Positions 1 through 8,981 of a stretch of DNA of 64,000 bases are shown here, piece by piece (positions within the stretch are counted from its first letter, which is position 1; every line of letters begins with the position of its first letter). Under the pieces are notes generated by a model that was not told where the DNA came from, searched no databases, and saw nothing but the letters and a program-made list of their open reading frames with translations. Position numbers and translations under genes: made by a program. This DNA comes from Pedobacter sp. MC2016-14 (lineage in GTDB: Bacteria; Bacteroidota; Bacteroidia; Sphingobacteriales; Sphingobacteriaceae), in NCBI RefSeq assembly GCF_020991475.1, contig NZ_JAJMPA010000001.1:1674001-1738000 (forward strand). Reading direction: 5' to 3'.

Positions 1-269
1 ATTAATTTTCTGAAATCTTCTACTGCATTTTCTTTTTCCAGAATGGCAGCAACAATAGGTCCTGAAGACATAAAGCTAACCAGGTCACCATAAAAACCAC
101 GCTCTTTATGAACTTCATAAAATTTACCAGCAGTTTCTTCTGTTAGTTGTGTATACTTTAAGGCAATGATTTTAAAACCAGCTGTAGTAATGTCGTTGAT
201 GATTGCTCCGATGTGTCCGTTAGCAACAGCATCAGGTTTAATCATTGTAAAAGTTCTATTTGTGCTCAT
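1..269 (-). CDS. ndk: Nucleoside diphosphate kinase, 3' end cut off by window
   Basis: The first 89 residues are visible and begin [15 protein letters not shown], the hallmark N-terminus of nucleoside diphosphate kinase, which balances NTP pools by transferring the gamma phosphate through a catalytic histidine. The visible part continues through the HIGAIINDI and [16 protein letters not shown] stretches typical of the family. The usual length is about 139-140 residues, so about 50 residues, including the active-site His (NxxHGSD), lie beyond base 1. A TACTTTTG promoter element lies 20 bases upstream of the start. Confidence 0.95.
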   Translation of the reverse strand, partial: MSTNRTFTMIKPDAVANGHIGAIINDITTAGFKIIALKYTQLTEETAGKFYEVHKERGFYGDLVSFMSSGPIVAAILEKENAVEDFRKL

Positions 270-289
270 GTTTCTTTTGAATTTTTTTG

Positions 290-297
290 CAAAAGTA
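290..297 (-). promoter_or_regulatory. Candidate -7 element for ndk
   Basis: On the minus strand this reads TACTTTTG, matching the Bacteroidota sigma-A -7 consensus TAnnTTTG. It sits about 20 bases before the ndk start. I see no clear TTG -33 element at the expected distance, so it rests on the -7 match alone. Confidence 0.5.
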
Positions 298-364
298 CAC
301 ATTATTAGCTAAATATTAAACTGAAAAAACCAGCTTAAGGACAAATACTCGGCTCTAAAGCCTG

Positions 365-372
365 TATTTTTG
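365..372 (+). promoter_or_regulatory. Candidate distal -7 element for the DHH phosphoesterase gene
   Basis: TATTTTTG fits TAnnTTTG in the ndk/DHH intergenic region, 80 bases before the ATG at 452. A second match lies at 433-440, so two tandem starts are possible. No clear -33 element is seen. Confidence 0.35.
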
Positions 373-432
373 TGGTCAAATACTGTTATTAACCAGTCAA
401 ATTTAATGCTGTTCATTTCATGATTAAATTAT

Positions 433-440
433 TAGCTTTG
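433..440 (+). promoter_or_regulatory. Candidate proximal -7 element for the DHH phosphoesterase gene
   Basis: TAGCTTTG fits TAnnTTTG and ends 11 bases before the ATG at 452, which would give a very short leader. It argues against the in-frame GTG at 440, which would be inside the promoter. Confidence 0.5.
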
Positions 441-451
441 TGGCCGAAATT

Positions 452-1462
452 ATGTTGACTCTACCTGAATTAAAATCATTGCTGGCAACGCCGCAGAAAA
501 TCGTAATCACTACGCACCATAAACCAGATGGAGATGCGATGGGATCTTCTTTAGGTTTGTACGCCTATCTAATTCAAAAGGGACACCATGTTAAGGTAAT
601 TACCCCAACAGATTATCCTTATTTTTTACATTGGTTGCCTAACAACTCAGACGTCATTATTTATACAGACAATAAGGAGCAGTCAGACGAACTTGTTAAA
701 GATGCTGCGCTGATTTTCTGCCTCGATTTTAATACGCTAAGCAGAATCAACGAATTGGGCGAAGTAATCAGGGCGGCAGATGGTTATAAGCTGATGATAG
801 ACCATCATCTTGAGCCGGAAGATTTTGACGACTACCGCCATTGGAGTATCAATGCATGTGCAGCGGCACAGTTGGTGTATGATTTTATAGTAAATGAACT
901 GGAAGACGCTGCTGCAATGAACAAAGACATTGCAACTTGTCTATATACAGGCATCATGACGGATTCGGGATCTTTCCGCTTTCCTTCAGCTAACTCTGCG
1001 GTTTACAGAATAGGGGCTGATTTGATTGACCTTGGTGCAGAACATTGGAAAATCCATCAATTGGTGTATGATAATGCCACCGAAAACCGCCTGCGTTTTC
1101 TTGGACATTGTTTGACCAATAAACTTGAAATTTTAAGAGAATACAATACAGCCATCATCACCGTTACTGCAGATGAGCTTAAGCATTTCCAGATTGTAAC
1201 CGGCGATACTGAAGGAATTGTAAATTATGCGCTTTCCGTTAACGGAATAAAACTTGCGGCATTTATCATAGAACGAAGTGATAAAGTTAAATTATCTTTG
1301 CGTTCTACAGGTGATTTTCCTGCCAATGAAATCTGTAAAAAGTATTTTGGTGGCGGAGGCCACAGAAATGCGGCTGGCGGCGCGTCCGAAAAATCACTGC
1401 TGGATACCACAAATGAGTTTAAATCTATTCTGGCAGAATACAAAACGCAATTGTTACAATAA
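452..1462 (+). CDS. DHH/DHHA1 phosphoesterase (NrnA-like oligoribonuclease / pAp phosphatase)
   Basis: A 336-residue protein of the bifunctional NrnA type, which degrades nanoRNAs of a few nucleotides and dephosphorylates pAp in the cytoplasm. The N-terminal DHH domain has the metal-binding motif DGDAMGSS (residues 26-33) and the name-giving DHH motif at 117-119. The DHHA1 domain carries GGGGHRNAAG near residue 300. An in-frame GTG exists at 440, but it lies in a promoter-like TAGCTTTG, so the ATG at 452 is preferred. The FKBP lipoprotein gene follows after 55 bases. Cyclic-dinucleotide cleavage, known in some relatives, is possible but cannot be told from sequence. Confidence 0.9.
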   Translation: MLTLPELKSLLATPQKIVITTHHKPDGDAMGSSLGLYAYLIQKGHHVKVITPTDYPYFLHWLPNNSDVIIYTDNKEQSDELVKDAALIFCLDFNTLSRINELGEVIRAADGYKLMIDHHLEPEDFDDYRHWSINACAAAQLVYDFIVNELEDAAAMNKDIATCLYTGIMTDSGSFRFPSANSAVYRIGADLIDLGAEHWKIHQLVYDNATENRLRFLGHCLTNKLEILREYNTAIITVTADELKHFQIVTGDTEGIVNYALSVNGIKLAAFIIERSDKVKLSLRSTGDFPANEICKKYFGGGGHRNAAGGASEKSLLDTTNEFKSILAEYKTQLLQ

Positions 1463-1517
1463 AAAAAAGACAACAAAAAGAAATCAATATATAACACGAA
1501 AAACACAAAAAAATACA

Positions 1518-2513
1518 ATGAAGAAGAGTTTAGTAATCCTTTTAGCGGCAACAGTTAGTTTGTCTGCTTGCAATAACTTCAAAAAAGGACCAGGTGGGTT
1601 ATTATATAACATCCACAAATCTGAAGGAAAAGAGAAAATTCAGGAAGGTGACATCATCAAATTGAATTTCATTCAGAAAAGTGAAAAAGATTCCATCATG
1701 GCCAATACTTATGATGCAGATCAGCCACAAGTATTTCCGGTAGCGAAAAAAATGTATGCTGGTGATATGAATGATGTGCTTTCTTTGTTTGGAGAAGGTG
1801 ATAGTGCAACTTTTAAATTGAACCTGGATACGATGGCCAAATATTCTGGTCAGCCTAAACCAATGGGTACAAAAGATACGTACATGATCTTTACCGTTAA
1901 GATTGAAAAAGTATTGAAAAAAGCTAAAGGCGAGGCGGATTCAACTTTCCAGAAAAAAGCACAGGAGTTTTTCCAAAAAGACTACCAGGCAACTGTTGAA
2001 AGACATAAAAATGCTGAAGATGGAAAAATTAAAAAATATATTGCTGACAATGATTTAAAAGTAGTAACCACTGCTTCTGGTTTGCAATATGTGATTACTA
2101 CACCTGGTTCTGCGCAAAAACCAGTAATGGGTGATACCATCATGGTAAATTACACTGGTAAATTGACAACTAAAAAATCTGATGGTAAAGAAAATATTTT
2201 TGATACGAGCGATCTTAAAGTTGCTAAAGAATCAGGTAAATTTAATCCTGCTGCTCAATATGGTCCACGTGCATTTACTTTAGGACGTGCAATTCCTGGA
2301 TTTGATGAAGGTTTACAATTGATTGGTAAAGGCGGAAAAATCACCATGATTATCCCTTCAAAATTAGCTTATGGTCCATCTGGTATGCCACAAGGCGGAA
2401 TCAGTCCTTACACTCCATTGGTGTTTGAAGTTGAATTGTCTGACATTAAAAAGCCTGCTCCAGGTGCTTTAGTACCTCCAGCGCCACCAGTTGCCGCAGT
2501 TCCTGGTAACTAG
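1518..2513 (+). CDS. FKBP-type peptidyl-prolyl isomerase, lipoprotein
   Basis: 331 residues. The N-terminus MKKSLVILLAATVSLSAC is a lipoprotein signal with lipobox LSAC, so the protein is probably anchored in the cell envelope. Two FKBP-like regions are visible: a degenerate one (about residues 30-130) and a canonical C-terminal one starting at ASGLQYVI, with the usual FDTS, AIPGFDEGL, ITMIIPSKLAYG and LVFEVEL segments. It likely catalyses proline isomerisation during folding of exported proteins. The open frame extends upstream to 1278 inside the previous gene, but the lipoprotein signal fixes the start at 1518. The tail is rich in proline and alanine. A long hairpin follows. Confidence 0.9.
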   Translation: MKKSLVILLAATVSLSACNNFKKGPGGLLYNIHKSEGKEKIQEGDIIKLNFIQKSEKDSIMANTYDADQPQVFPVAKKMYAGDMNDVLSLFGEGDSATFKLNLDTMAKYSGQPKPMGTKDTYMIFTVKIEKVLKKAKGEADSTFQKKAQEFFQKDYQATVERHKNAEDGKIKKYIADNDLKVVTTASGLQYVITTPGSAQKPVMGDTIMVNYTGKLTTKKSDGKENIFDTSDLKVAKESGKFNPAAQYGPRAFTLGRAIPGFDEGLQLIGKGGKITMIIPSKLAYGPSGMPQGGISPYTPLVFEVELSDIKKPAPGALVPPAPPVAAVPGN

Positions 2514-2537
2514 GTAAGTTTTAAAATAAACATACTT

Positions 2538-2570
2538 GAAAGCCCTGTCCGATTTTCGGATGGGGCTTTC
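2538..2570 (+). terminator. Hairpin terminator after the FKBP gene
   Basis: A 15-bp stem (2538-2552 with 2556-2570, mostly perfect, two G/T pairs) with a 3-base loop lies 25 bases after the stop. The T-run behind it is weak (TGCTTTAGC), so termination may be partial. Confidence 0.6.
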
Positions 2571-2594
2571 TGCTTTAGCTAATTTTGTTTTCCT

Positions 2595-2602
2595 TAACTT
2601 TG
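2595..2602 (+). promoter_or_regulatory. Candidate -7 element for the TatD gene
   Basis: TAACTTTG matches TAnnTTTG and ends three bases before the ATG at 2606. If used, the transcript would be almost leaderless. It supports the ATG at 2606 over the TTG at 2585. Confidence 0.5.
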
Positions 2603-2605
2603 TAT

Positions 2606-3373
2606 ATGTTTTTAACTGACACACATACCCATTTATATTACGAAACTGACGAGGTAAAACAAGCAGAACTGATGCAACGTTGTCTGGACAGCGATGTAAC
2701 GCGCTTGTTTCTTCCAAATGTAGATATTGCTTCAATTGCTAAAATTGATGCCCTGGTGCAAAAATATCCTGACAATTGCTTTGCTATGGCTGGTCTGCAC
2801 CCCTGTGATGTAAAAGAAGATTATGAACTGGTATTGGATGAAATTTGCGAAAGTTTAATGGACCGGCAAATCTATGCCATTGGGGAAATTGGGATAGACT
2901 TGTACTGGGATAAGACTACGCTGGACTTTCAGAAAGCTGCATTTAAGGAGCAAATTAAGTGGGCTAAAGATCTTGATTTGCCAATAGTAATTCACTGTCG
3001 TGAGGCATTTGCAGAGGTATTTGAGGTTTTGGAGCAGGAAAAAGATGAGCAATTGCGTGGCATTTTGCATTGTTTTACAGGTAACCTGGATCAGGCCTTA
3101 AAAGCAATTGAATTGGGGTTTTATCTTGGAATAGGTGGAGTAGTGACCTATAAAAATGGTGGATTAGAGGATGTGCTGAAACACATTCCGCTGGAACATA
3201 TAGTGCTGGAGACAGATTCGCCTTATCTTGCACCTGTGCCCTATAGAGGCAAGCCTAATGAAAGTAGCTACCTGGTGTTCATTGCGCAAAAGGTGGCAGA
3301 CATCTATGGCGTATCTGTTGAAGAAATAGCCAGGGTAACTACCTCGAATTCTAAAAAGATTTTTTTAGTTTAG
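2606..3373 (+). CDS. TatD family metal-dependent hydrolase (3'-5' DNase)
   Basis: 255 residues, the normal TatD length. It opens MFLTDTHTHLYYET with the metal-binding HxH (His7, His9), and shows GEIGIDLY (Glu ligand), IVIHCREA, LHCFTGN and ETDSPYLAP, which together give the TIM-barrel metal centre. TatD enzymes are cytosolic exonucleases linked to repair of oxidised DNA and to DNA fragmentation; the exact substrate is not visible. The frame could start at a TTG at 2585, but that adds residues outside the family start. The asparaginase gene follows after six bases, so the two are probably cotranscribed. Confidence 0.93.
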   Translation: MFLTDTHTHLYYETDEVKQAELMQRCLDSDVTRLFLPNVDIASIAKIDALVQKYPDNCFAMAGLHPCDVKEDYELVLDEICESLMDRQIYAIGEIGIDLYWDKTTLDFQKAAFKEQIKWAKDLDLPIVIHCREAFAEVFEVLEQEKDEQLRGILHCFTGNLDQALKAIELGFYLGIGGVVTYKNGGLEDVLKHIPLEHIVLETDSPYLAPVPYRGKPNESSYLVFIAQKVADIYGVSVEEIARVTTSNSKKIFLV

Positions 3374-3379
3374 CGGTTC

Positions 3380-4396
3380 ATGACAAAACTACTCATCATA
3401 TATACTGGTGGTACCATCGGTATGGTCAATAATCCCAAAACTGGCGCACTAATTCCATTCGACTTTGATCAGATTAAACAAAATGTGCCGGAATTGGACC
3501 GTTTAAACTACGTTCTTGAAGTGCATTCCTTTGATCCAATTCTGGATTCTTCTGATATGCATCCGGATATTTGGGCTAAGCTTGCACGGATTATTGAAGT
3601 GAGGTATCTTGAATTTGATGGTTTTGTGATTTTGCATGGTTCTGATACAATGGCTTTTACGGCTTCGGCATTGAGTTTTATGCTGGAAAACCTTTCTAAG
3701 CCTGTAGTGTTGACCGGTTCTCAACTGCCTATAGGTGAAATACGTACTGATGCGAAGGAGAATTTGATTACAGCGCTTGAGATTGCGGCGACCAAGAAGC
3801 AAGGTAAAGCTATGGTTCCTGAAGTTTGTATTTATTTCGATTACCAGTTGTTTAGAGGAAACCGTGCCATTAAGTATAACTCTGAAAAGTTTGAGGCGTT
3901 TAGAACGCCAAATTATCCTAAGCTTGCCGAGGCGGGTGTGCATCTTACTTTTTTTAAAAATTACATTAAACTGCAGCCAAAAGAGCAATTGCTTGTTCAT
4001 ACGGATATGAACGCAAATATCGGTGTGCTTAAACTGTACCCCGGAATTACCCCACAGGCTGTGCATGCCATTACCAGATCTTCTGTACACGCCATTGTGC
4101 TGGAAACATTTGGCTCTGGCAATACCACCACTGCAGCATGGTTTGTGGAAAGTTTACAGGAGGCTGCTGATGCTGGAAAGCTTATTGTAGATATTTCTCA
4201 GTGTATGGGTGGCTCTGTGGAACTCGGTAAATATGAAACGAGTAAAAAACTAGAGCAGATGGGGGTTATCAGCGGGCATGATATGACTTTTGAAGCTACG
4301 GTAACGAAGCTGATGTACCTTATGGGACTGAACTTGCCCGTAGAAGACATCAAATTCTGGATGGCCCAGTCTATTCGTGGAGAACTTACGGCATAA
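3380..4396 (+). CDS. ansA: Type I (cytosolic) L-asparaginase
   Basis: 338 residues, no signal peptide, so probably the cytoplasmic type I enzyme converting asparagine to aspartate and ammonia. The first catalytic Thr lies in YTGGTIGM (Thr12). HGSDTMAFTASALSFM carries the second Thr-Asp pair, and TGSQLPIGEIRTDAKEN carries the catalytic Lys. The C-terminal domain is present (ETFGSGNTTT, DISQCMGGSV). It sits six bases after the TatD gene, probably in one transcript. Confidence 0.93.
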   Translation: MTKLLIIYTGGTIGMVNNPKTGALIPFDFDQIKQNVPELDRLNYVLEVHSFDPILDSSDMHPDIWAKLARIIEVRYLEFDGFVILHGSDTMAFTASALSFMLENLSKPVVLTGSQLPIGEIRTDAKENLITALEIAATKKQGKAMVPEVCIYFDYQLFRGNRAIKYNSEKFEAFRTPNYPKLAEAGVHLTFFKNYIKLQPKEQLLVHTDMNANIGVLKLYPGITPQAVHAITRSSVHAIVLETFGSGNTTTAAWFVESLQEAADAGKLIVDISQCMGGSVELGKYETSKKLEQMGVISGHDMTFEATVTKLMYLMGLNLPVEDIKFWMAQSIRGELTA

Positions 4397-4448
4397 GTAA
4401 AACTTCTGTAATATGACCACAATCACTTTAGTTACCCGCTAATTAGGT

Positions 4449-4456
4449 TATTTTTG
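4449..4456 (+). promoter_or_regulatory. Candidate -7 element for the persulfide dioxygenase/YpdA pair
   Basis: TATTTTTG fits TAnnTTTG, 19 bases before the ATG at 4476. The region behind the asparaginase stop has no terminator, so read-through may also contribute. Confidence 0.45.
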
Positions 4457-4475
4457 TATTTTAATAAGGCATTTA

Positions 4476-5897
4476 ATGAAGATAGAGCAAATTTATACCG
4501 GATGTTTGGCTGAGGCCGCCTACTATATTGAAAGTAATGGCGAAGCCGCAATTATAGACCCTTTACGGGAAGTTGATCCGTATCTTAAAAAGGCACAGAA
4601 AGACGGAGCAAAGATCAAATATATTTTTGAAACCCATTTTCATGCTGACTTTGTTTCTGGTCATATTGACCTGTCTGAGAAATCTGGGGCACCAATTGTA
4701 TACGGCCCTACCGCGCAAACTAATTTTGATGCGCATATTGCCATAGACGGTGAAGAGTTTAAAATTGGAGCGCTTACCATTAAAGTGTTGCATACACCAG
4801 GGCATACACCAGAATCTACTACATTTTTATTGCTGGATGAAAATGCGAAGCCTTACTGCATATTTAGTGGAGATACGCTATTTATTGGTGATGTTGGGCG
4901 TCCTGACCTGGCTCAAAAAGGCGATCTCACCATAGAGGATATGGCGGGAACATTATATGATTCTTTGCATAATAAAATTTTAACCTTGCCAGATGAGGTA
5001 CTTGTTTATCCTGCACATGGTGCAGGTTCTGCTTGTGGTAAAAATATGAGTAAGGAGACTTTTGATACCCTGGGTCATCAGAAAGAAGTTAACTATGCTT
5101 TGAAAGCAACATCCAAAGAACAATTTATCAAAGAAGTGACGGATGGTATTTTGCCGCCTCCACAATATTTTGCTAAAAATGCAGCCATTAATAAAAATGG
5201 TTATGAAAGCGTAGATCAGGTTTATCAGAAAGGTTTAAAGCCATTAGCTGCGCAGGAATTTGAGGAACTGGTAAATCACACTGGAGCGGTGATCTTAGAT
5301 ACCAGAGATCCGCAGGTGTTTGCAAAGGGGTTTATTCCTTCTTCTGTGAATATAGGTTTGAACGGACAGTTTGCGCCATGGGTTGGTGCTTTGATTACCG
5401 ACCTTACCCAGCCAATTGTATTGGTTGGCGAAGCCGATAAAGCACAGGAAGCGATTACGAGATTGGCGCGTGTTGGCTATGATGCTACTATTGGTTACCT
5501 TGAGGGTGGAATTGAAGCATGGAGAGCTGCAGGTAAAGACCTGGATACAATTTCTTCTATCACGGCAGCAGAATTTGAGGCTATTGTAAATAAAAATCCT
5601 GATGTAAATGCACTGGATGTTCGCAAACCAGGCGAGTATGAGGCTGAGCATTTGGAAAATACATTGACCAGGCCATTGGATTATATTAATGAATGGACAA
5701 CTGAAATCAATCCTGAAAAAACGTACTATATTCATTGTGCCGGAGGTTACCGTTCTATGATTGCAGCATCTATATTGAAAGCCAGAGGCGTAGAAAATGT
5801 AATTGACATTGCTGGTGGTTATGGTGCTTTAAAGGATACAGGTTTACAGCGTACAGACTTTGCCTGTCCATCTAAGGCTATGAAAGCTACCGTGTAA
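4476..5897 (+). CDS. Persulfide dioxygenase-like MBL protein fused to two rhodanese domains
   Basis: 473 residues. The first 235 are a metallo-beta-lactamase fold of the ETHE1/persulfide dioxygenase type: THFHAD (His54, His56, Asp58), TPGH (His110), SGDT (Asp133) and PAHG (His181). Two rhodanese domains follow. The first (about 255-355) keeps the fold but has VGEAD where the catalytic Cys loop belongs, so it is probably inactive. The second (about 362-465) has HCAGGYRS with Cys421 as the likely persulfide-bearing residue. Fusions of this kind (CstB-like) oxidise glutathione, bacillithiol or CoA persulfides to sulfite or thiosulfate. It is one base away from a YpdA-like gene, suggesting a role in low-molecular-weight thiol persulfide clearance. 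Confidence 0.9.
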   Translation: MKIEQIYTGCLAEAAYYIESNGEAAIIDPLREVDPYLKKAQKDGAKIKYIFETHFHADFVSGHIDLSEKSGAPIVYGPTAQTNFDAHIAIDGEEFKIGALTIKVLHTPGHTPESTTFLLLDENAKPYCIFSGDTLFIGDVGRPDLAQKGDLTIEDMAGTLYDSLHNKILTLPDEVLVYPAHGAGSACGKNMSKETFDTLGHQKEVNYALKATSKEQFIKEVTDGILPPPQYFAKNAAINKNGYESVDQVYQKGLKPLAAQEFEELVNHTGAVILDTRDPQVFAKGFIPSSVNIGLNGQFAPWVGALITDLTQPIVLVGEADKAQEAITRLARVGYDATIGYLEGGIEAWRAAGKDLDTISSITAAEFEAIVNKNPDVNALDVRKPGEYEAEHLENTLTRPLDYINEWTTEINPEKTYYIHCAGGYRSMIAASILKARGVENVIDIAGGYGALKDTGLQRTDFACPSKAMKATV

Positions 5898-5898
5898 A

Positions 5899-6864
5899 AT
5901 GGATGAATACGATGTTTTAATTATTGGAGCCGGACCTATTGGGATGGCTTGTGCCATAGAGGCCACAAATGCCGGTTTAAGCTACGTCATTGTAGAAAAG
6001 GGAGCGCTTGTGAATAGTTTATATAACTATCCGGTATTTATGACATTTTTTTCTACTTCTCAGAAGCTGGAAATTGGGGGCGTGCCTTTTGTTAGTATTC
6101 ATCCTAAGCCGAATCGTAATGAGGCCGTAGAGTATTACAGGCGTGTTGCTGAAAAATTCTCTTTGAACATACGTCTTTTTGAACGTGTGGAAGAACTTCA
6201 AAAGAGGGACGATGAGCGATTTACAGTTAAAACTTCCCGACAGCATTATAATGTAGCTAAAGTAGTGATTTCTACAGGCTTTTATGATGTGCCGGTAATG
6301 ATGGACATACCCGGAGAAAATTTGCCCAAGGTAGCACACTATTATAAAGACCCGCATTTGTATGCATTTCAGGATGTAGTTGTGGTAGGGGCCAACAACT
6401 CGGCTATAGACGCTGCCCTGGAAACGTACAGGAAGGGTGCCAGGGTTACGCTGGTGATCCGTGGTGGCAGCCTTGGCCCTAATTTAAAGTATTGGGTACT
6501 CCCTGATATTGAAAACAGGATTAAGGAAGGTGCGATAAAGGTTTATTTTAATGCAGAATTGACTGAAATTGAAGAAGATGCCGTGTGTATTAAAACGGAA
6601 AAGGGGATGCTGAAGATTGAAAACGATTTTGTAATTGCAATGACCGGCTACAAACCAGACTTTGAGATGCTGCGTAAATTAGGCGTGGAACTAGACGCTA
6701 ATGGAAATCCTGCTTATGATGCTGAAAGTATGGAAACTAACCTTCCCGGTTTATATTTAGCGGGTGTAGTTTGCGGAGGTGTTGATACCCATAAATGGTT
6801 CATAGAAAATTCCAGGGTTCATGCGGAGCAGATTTTTGCTCATATTAAAGGAAATTTAAATTAA
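5899..6864 (+). CDS. YpdA-like FAD/NAD(P)-dependent disulfide reductase
   Basis: 321 residues. A dinucleotide-binding motif at the N-terminus (DVLIIGAGPIGMACA, residues 5-19) binds FAD. A second one (VVVVGANNSAIDAALE, about 158-173) binds NAD(P)H, and a C-terminal GLYLAGVVCGG segment closes the FAD site. There is no CxxC pair, which separates it from thioredoxin reductase and fits YpdA (Bdr), the reductase of bacillithiol disulfide. Its start is directly behind the stop of the persulfide dioxygenase gene, so translation is likely coupled. The bacillithiol role is inferred; whether this organism makes bacillithiol cannot be judged here. Confidence 0.85.
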   Translation: MDEYDVLIIGAGPIGMACAIEATNAGLSYVIVEKGALVNSLYNYPVFMTFFSTSQKLEIGGVPFVSIHPKPNRNEAVEYYRRVAEKFSLNIRLFERVEELQKRDDERFTVKTSRQHYNVAKVVISTGFYDVPVMMDIPGENLPKVAHYYKDPHLYAFQDVVVVGANNSAIDAALETYRKGARVTLVIRGGSLGPNLKYWVLPDIENRIKEGAIKVYFNAELTEIEEDAVCIKTEKGMLKIENDFVIAMTGYKPDFEMLRKLGVELDANGNPAYDAESMETNLPGLYLAGVVCGGVDTHKWFIENSRVHAEQIFAHIKGNLN

Positions 6865-6869
6865 GTTTG
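6836..6869 (+). promoter_or_regulatory. Candidate promoter for the polyprenyl synthase gene
   Basis: TAAGTTTG at 6862-6869 fits TAnnTTTG and overlaps the preceding stop codon. A TTG at 6836-6838 lies 23 bases upstream, at the long end of the usual spacing. The ATG is at 6892. Confidence 0.4.
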
Positions 6870-6891
6870 TGAACACATTTTTTTACCCTTA

Positions 6892-7863
6892 ATGCCGGGA
6901 ATAAATCAAATTAAACAACCAATAGCAAAAGATATTGAGGTCTTTGAAGAAAAATTCAAGGCATCAATGCACAGCGATGCACCGTTATTGGATCGTATTA
7001 CGCACTACATTGTTAAGCGTAAGGGTAAACAAATCAGACCCATGTTCGTATTCTTTGCGGCAAAATTATGTGGGGGCATTATTGAATCTACACACCGGGG
7101 TGCTGCACTTGTAGAACTGTTACATACCGCTACGCTGGTTCATGATGACGTAGTTGATAATGCCTATGAGCGCAGGGGCTTTTTTTCTATCAATGCATTA
7201 TGGAAAAACAAAATTGCCGTGCTTGTTGGAGATTATCTACTGGCTAAGGGACTATTGCTTTCTGTAAATAACAACGAATTCAGGTTGTTGCAAATTGTTT
7301 CTGAAGCGGTTAAACAAATGAGCGAAGGAGAACTGCTACAGATTGAAAAAGTACGCAGAATGGACATCAGTGAGGCTTTGTACTTTGATGTTATCCGCCA
7401 AAAAACCGCATCCCTAATTGCTTCTTGCTGTGCCTGTGGTGCCGCTTCTGCTGGTGCAGATGAAGAGACGATTGAGAAAATGCGTCTTTTTGGAGAAAAG
7501 GTAGGCATTGCTTTCCAGATAAAAGACGATACGTTTGACTTTGGTACAGATGATGTTGGTAAGCCGCTTGGTATAGACATTAAAGAGAAAAAAGTAACAC
7601 TCCCTTTGATATATGCTTTAAATAAAGCAGATAAGGCAGAAAGGAAGAAGATCATTAGCCTGGTAAAAAATCATCAGGACGATCCTGTTAAGATTCAGCA
7701 GATTATTGATTTCGTAAACAGTAAGGATGGTGTGTACTATGCCAATCAGAAAATGGAAGAATATCAGCAGGAAGCATTTGATATTTTACATAGTTTTGAG
7801 CCCGGCGATGCGAGGACGGGCCTGGAGCAGCTAGTACGTTATACTACCGACCGCAAGAAATAA
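6892..7863 (+). CDS. Polyprenyl diphosphate synthase (trans type)
   Basis: 323 residues, the usual length for an all-trans prenyl synthase that extends FPP with IPP to make the side chain of menaquinone. The first aspartate-rich motif is DDVVD at 85-89 and the second DDTFD at 212-216; KGKQIRP (about 44-50) is the IPP-binding region. Product length cannot be read safely. It is a stand-alone gene between the YpdA-like gene and accA. Octaprenyl or similar is the likely product by family, inferred only. Confidence 0.9.
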   Translation: MPGINQIKQPIAKDIEVFEEKFKASMHSDAPLLDRITHYIVKRKGKQIRPMFVFFAAKLCGGIIESTHRGAALVELLHTATLVHDDVVDNAYERRGFFSINALWKNKIAVLVGDYLLAKGLLLSVNNNEFRLLQIVSEAVKQMSEGELLQIEKVRRMDISEALYFDVIRQKTASLIASCCACGAASAGADEETIEKMRLFGEKVGIAFQIKDDTFDFGTDDVGKPLGIDIKEKKVTLPLIYALNKADKAERKKIISLVKNHQDDPVKIQQIIDFVNSKDGVYYANQKMEEYQQEAFDILHSFEPGDARTGLEQLVRYTTDRKK

Positions 7864-7926
7864 GCACCAAGTAAATTGCTTTTCTTTCTGAGTTTTAAAT
7901 AAAATGCCTATTTTTACCGCCCACTT

Positions 7927-8889
7927 ATGGAACAGATAAAAACGTCATTTGATTTTGAAAAACCTATTGCTGAATTAGTACAGCAGATTGAAAAAATCAA
8001 TCAGGTTGCCGATAAGACAAAAGTAGATATGTCTGCTACTTTAGCAGAATTACAGGAAAAACTAGCCACTACCAGGGCCTCCGTTTATAGCAATTTAACA
8101 GGATGGCAGGAAGTTCAGCTTTCACGCCATGCAGAGCGTCCTCAGACGCTGGATTATATCAATATGATTTGCGATGATTTTATTGAAATGCATGGGGACA
8201 GAACTGTAAAGGATGATAAAGCGATTATTGGCGGTTTTGCTACCATTAACGGGCAAACGGTAATGATTATCGGTCATCAAAAAGGTAAAAATACCAAGGA
8301 ACGTCAGTACCGTAATTTTGGAATGGCAAATCCTGAGGGTTACCGTAAAGCATTGCGCTTGATGAAACTTGCCGAAAAATTTAACAAACCTGTCATTTCA
8401 TTTATTGACACCATGGGTGCGTACCCAGGTCTGGAAGCTGAAGAGCGCGGACAGGGAGAGGCCATTGCCAGGAACCTTTTAGAAATGTCACTTTTAAAAG
8501 TTCCTATTCTTTGCTTTGTAGTAGGTGAGGGTGCATCTGGAGGTGCATTGGGTATCGGGATTGGTGATAAGGTTTACATGCTTGAGCATACCTGGTATTC
8601 TGTGATCTCTCCTGAATCATGTTCTTCTATTTTATGGAGAAGCTGGGATTATAAGGAAAGAGCAGCAGAGTGCTTAAAACTCACTTCTGCTGATATGTTT
8701 AAAAACAAATTGATTGATGGTATCATCAAAGAACCTCTTGGCGGCGCACATCAAAACCCTGAAGTAATGGGTGAAACCCTTAAAGCTCAAATTCTTAAGG
8801 ATTTGGCAATACTAGGTAAAGAAAAATCAGATAAACTTGTAGCCACACGTATAGACAAGTTCTGTGCAATGGGTGTAGTGGTAGATTAA
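7927..8889 (+). CDS. accA: Acetyl-CoA carboxylase carboxyltransferase subunit alpha
   Basis: 320 residues, close to the usual 317-320. It holds the carboxyltransferase alpha motifs: a helical N-terminus, [45 protein letters not shown] and [12 protein letters not shown]. With AccD it moves the carboxyl group from biotin to acetyl-CoA, the first committed step of fatty acid synthesis. AccD, AccB and AccC are not in the window. TATTTTTA at 7909-7916 resembles a -7 element. A strong bidirectional terminator follows. Confidence 0.97.
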   Translation: MEQIKTSFDFEKPIAELVQQIEKINQVADKTKVDMSATLAELQEKLATTRASVYSNLTGWQEVQLSRHAERPQTLDYINMICDDFIEMHGDRTVKDDKAIIGGFATINGQTVMIIGHQKGKNTKERQYRNFGMANPEGYRKALRLMKLAEKFNKPVISFIDTMGAYPGLEAEERGQGEAIARNLLEMSLLKVPILCFVVGEGASGGALGIGIGDKVYMLEHTWYSVISPESCSSILWRSWDYKERAAECLKLTSADMFKNKLIDGIIKEPLGGAHQNPEVMGETLKAQILKDLAILGKEKSDKLVATRIDKFCAMGVVVD

Positions 8890-8925
8890 TTTTTTTCTAC
8901 GGAGCATTATAAGAAACATATACAT

Positions 8926-8962
8926 AAAAATGGCCCGCAACTTTAAGTTGCGGGCCATTTTT
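8926..8962. terminator. Bidirectional terminator between accA and the DUF2723 gene
   Basis: A near-perfect palindrome with a GC core (TGGCCCGCAA with TTGCGGGCCA), flanked by AAAAA on one side and TTTTT on the other. It sits between two convergent genes and can serve both. Confidence 0.9.
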
Positions 8963-8981
8963 ATAATAACCTATTTTGGAT

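Noticed and set aside
440-451. GTG start for the DHH phosphoesterase
   Set aside because: The GTG overlaps a TAGCTTTG promoter-like element; the ATG at 452 fits the family better.
1278-1517. Upstream extension of the FKBP gene
   Set aside because: It lies inside the DHH phosphoesterase gene in another frame; the lipoprotein signal places the start at 1518.
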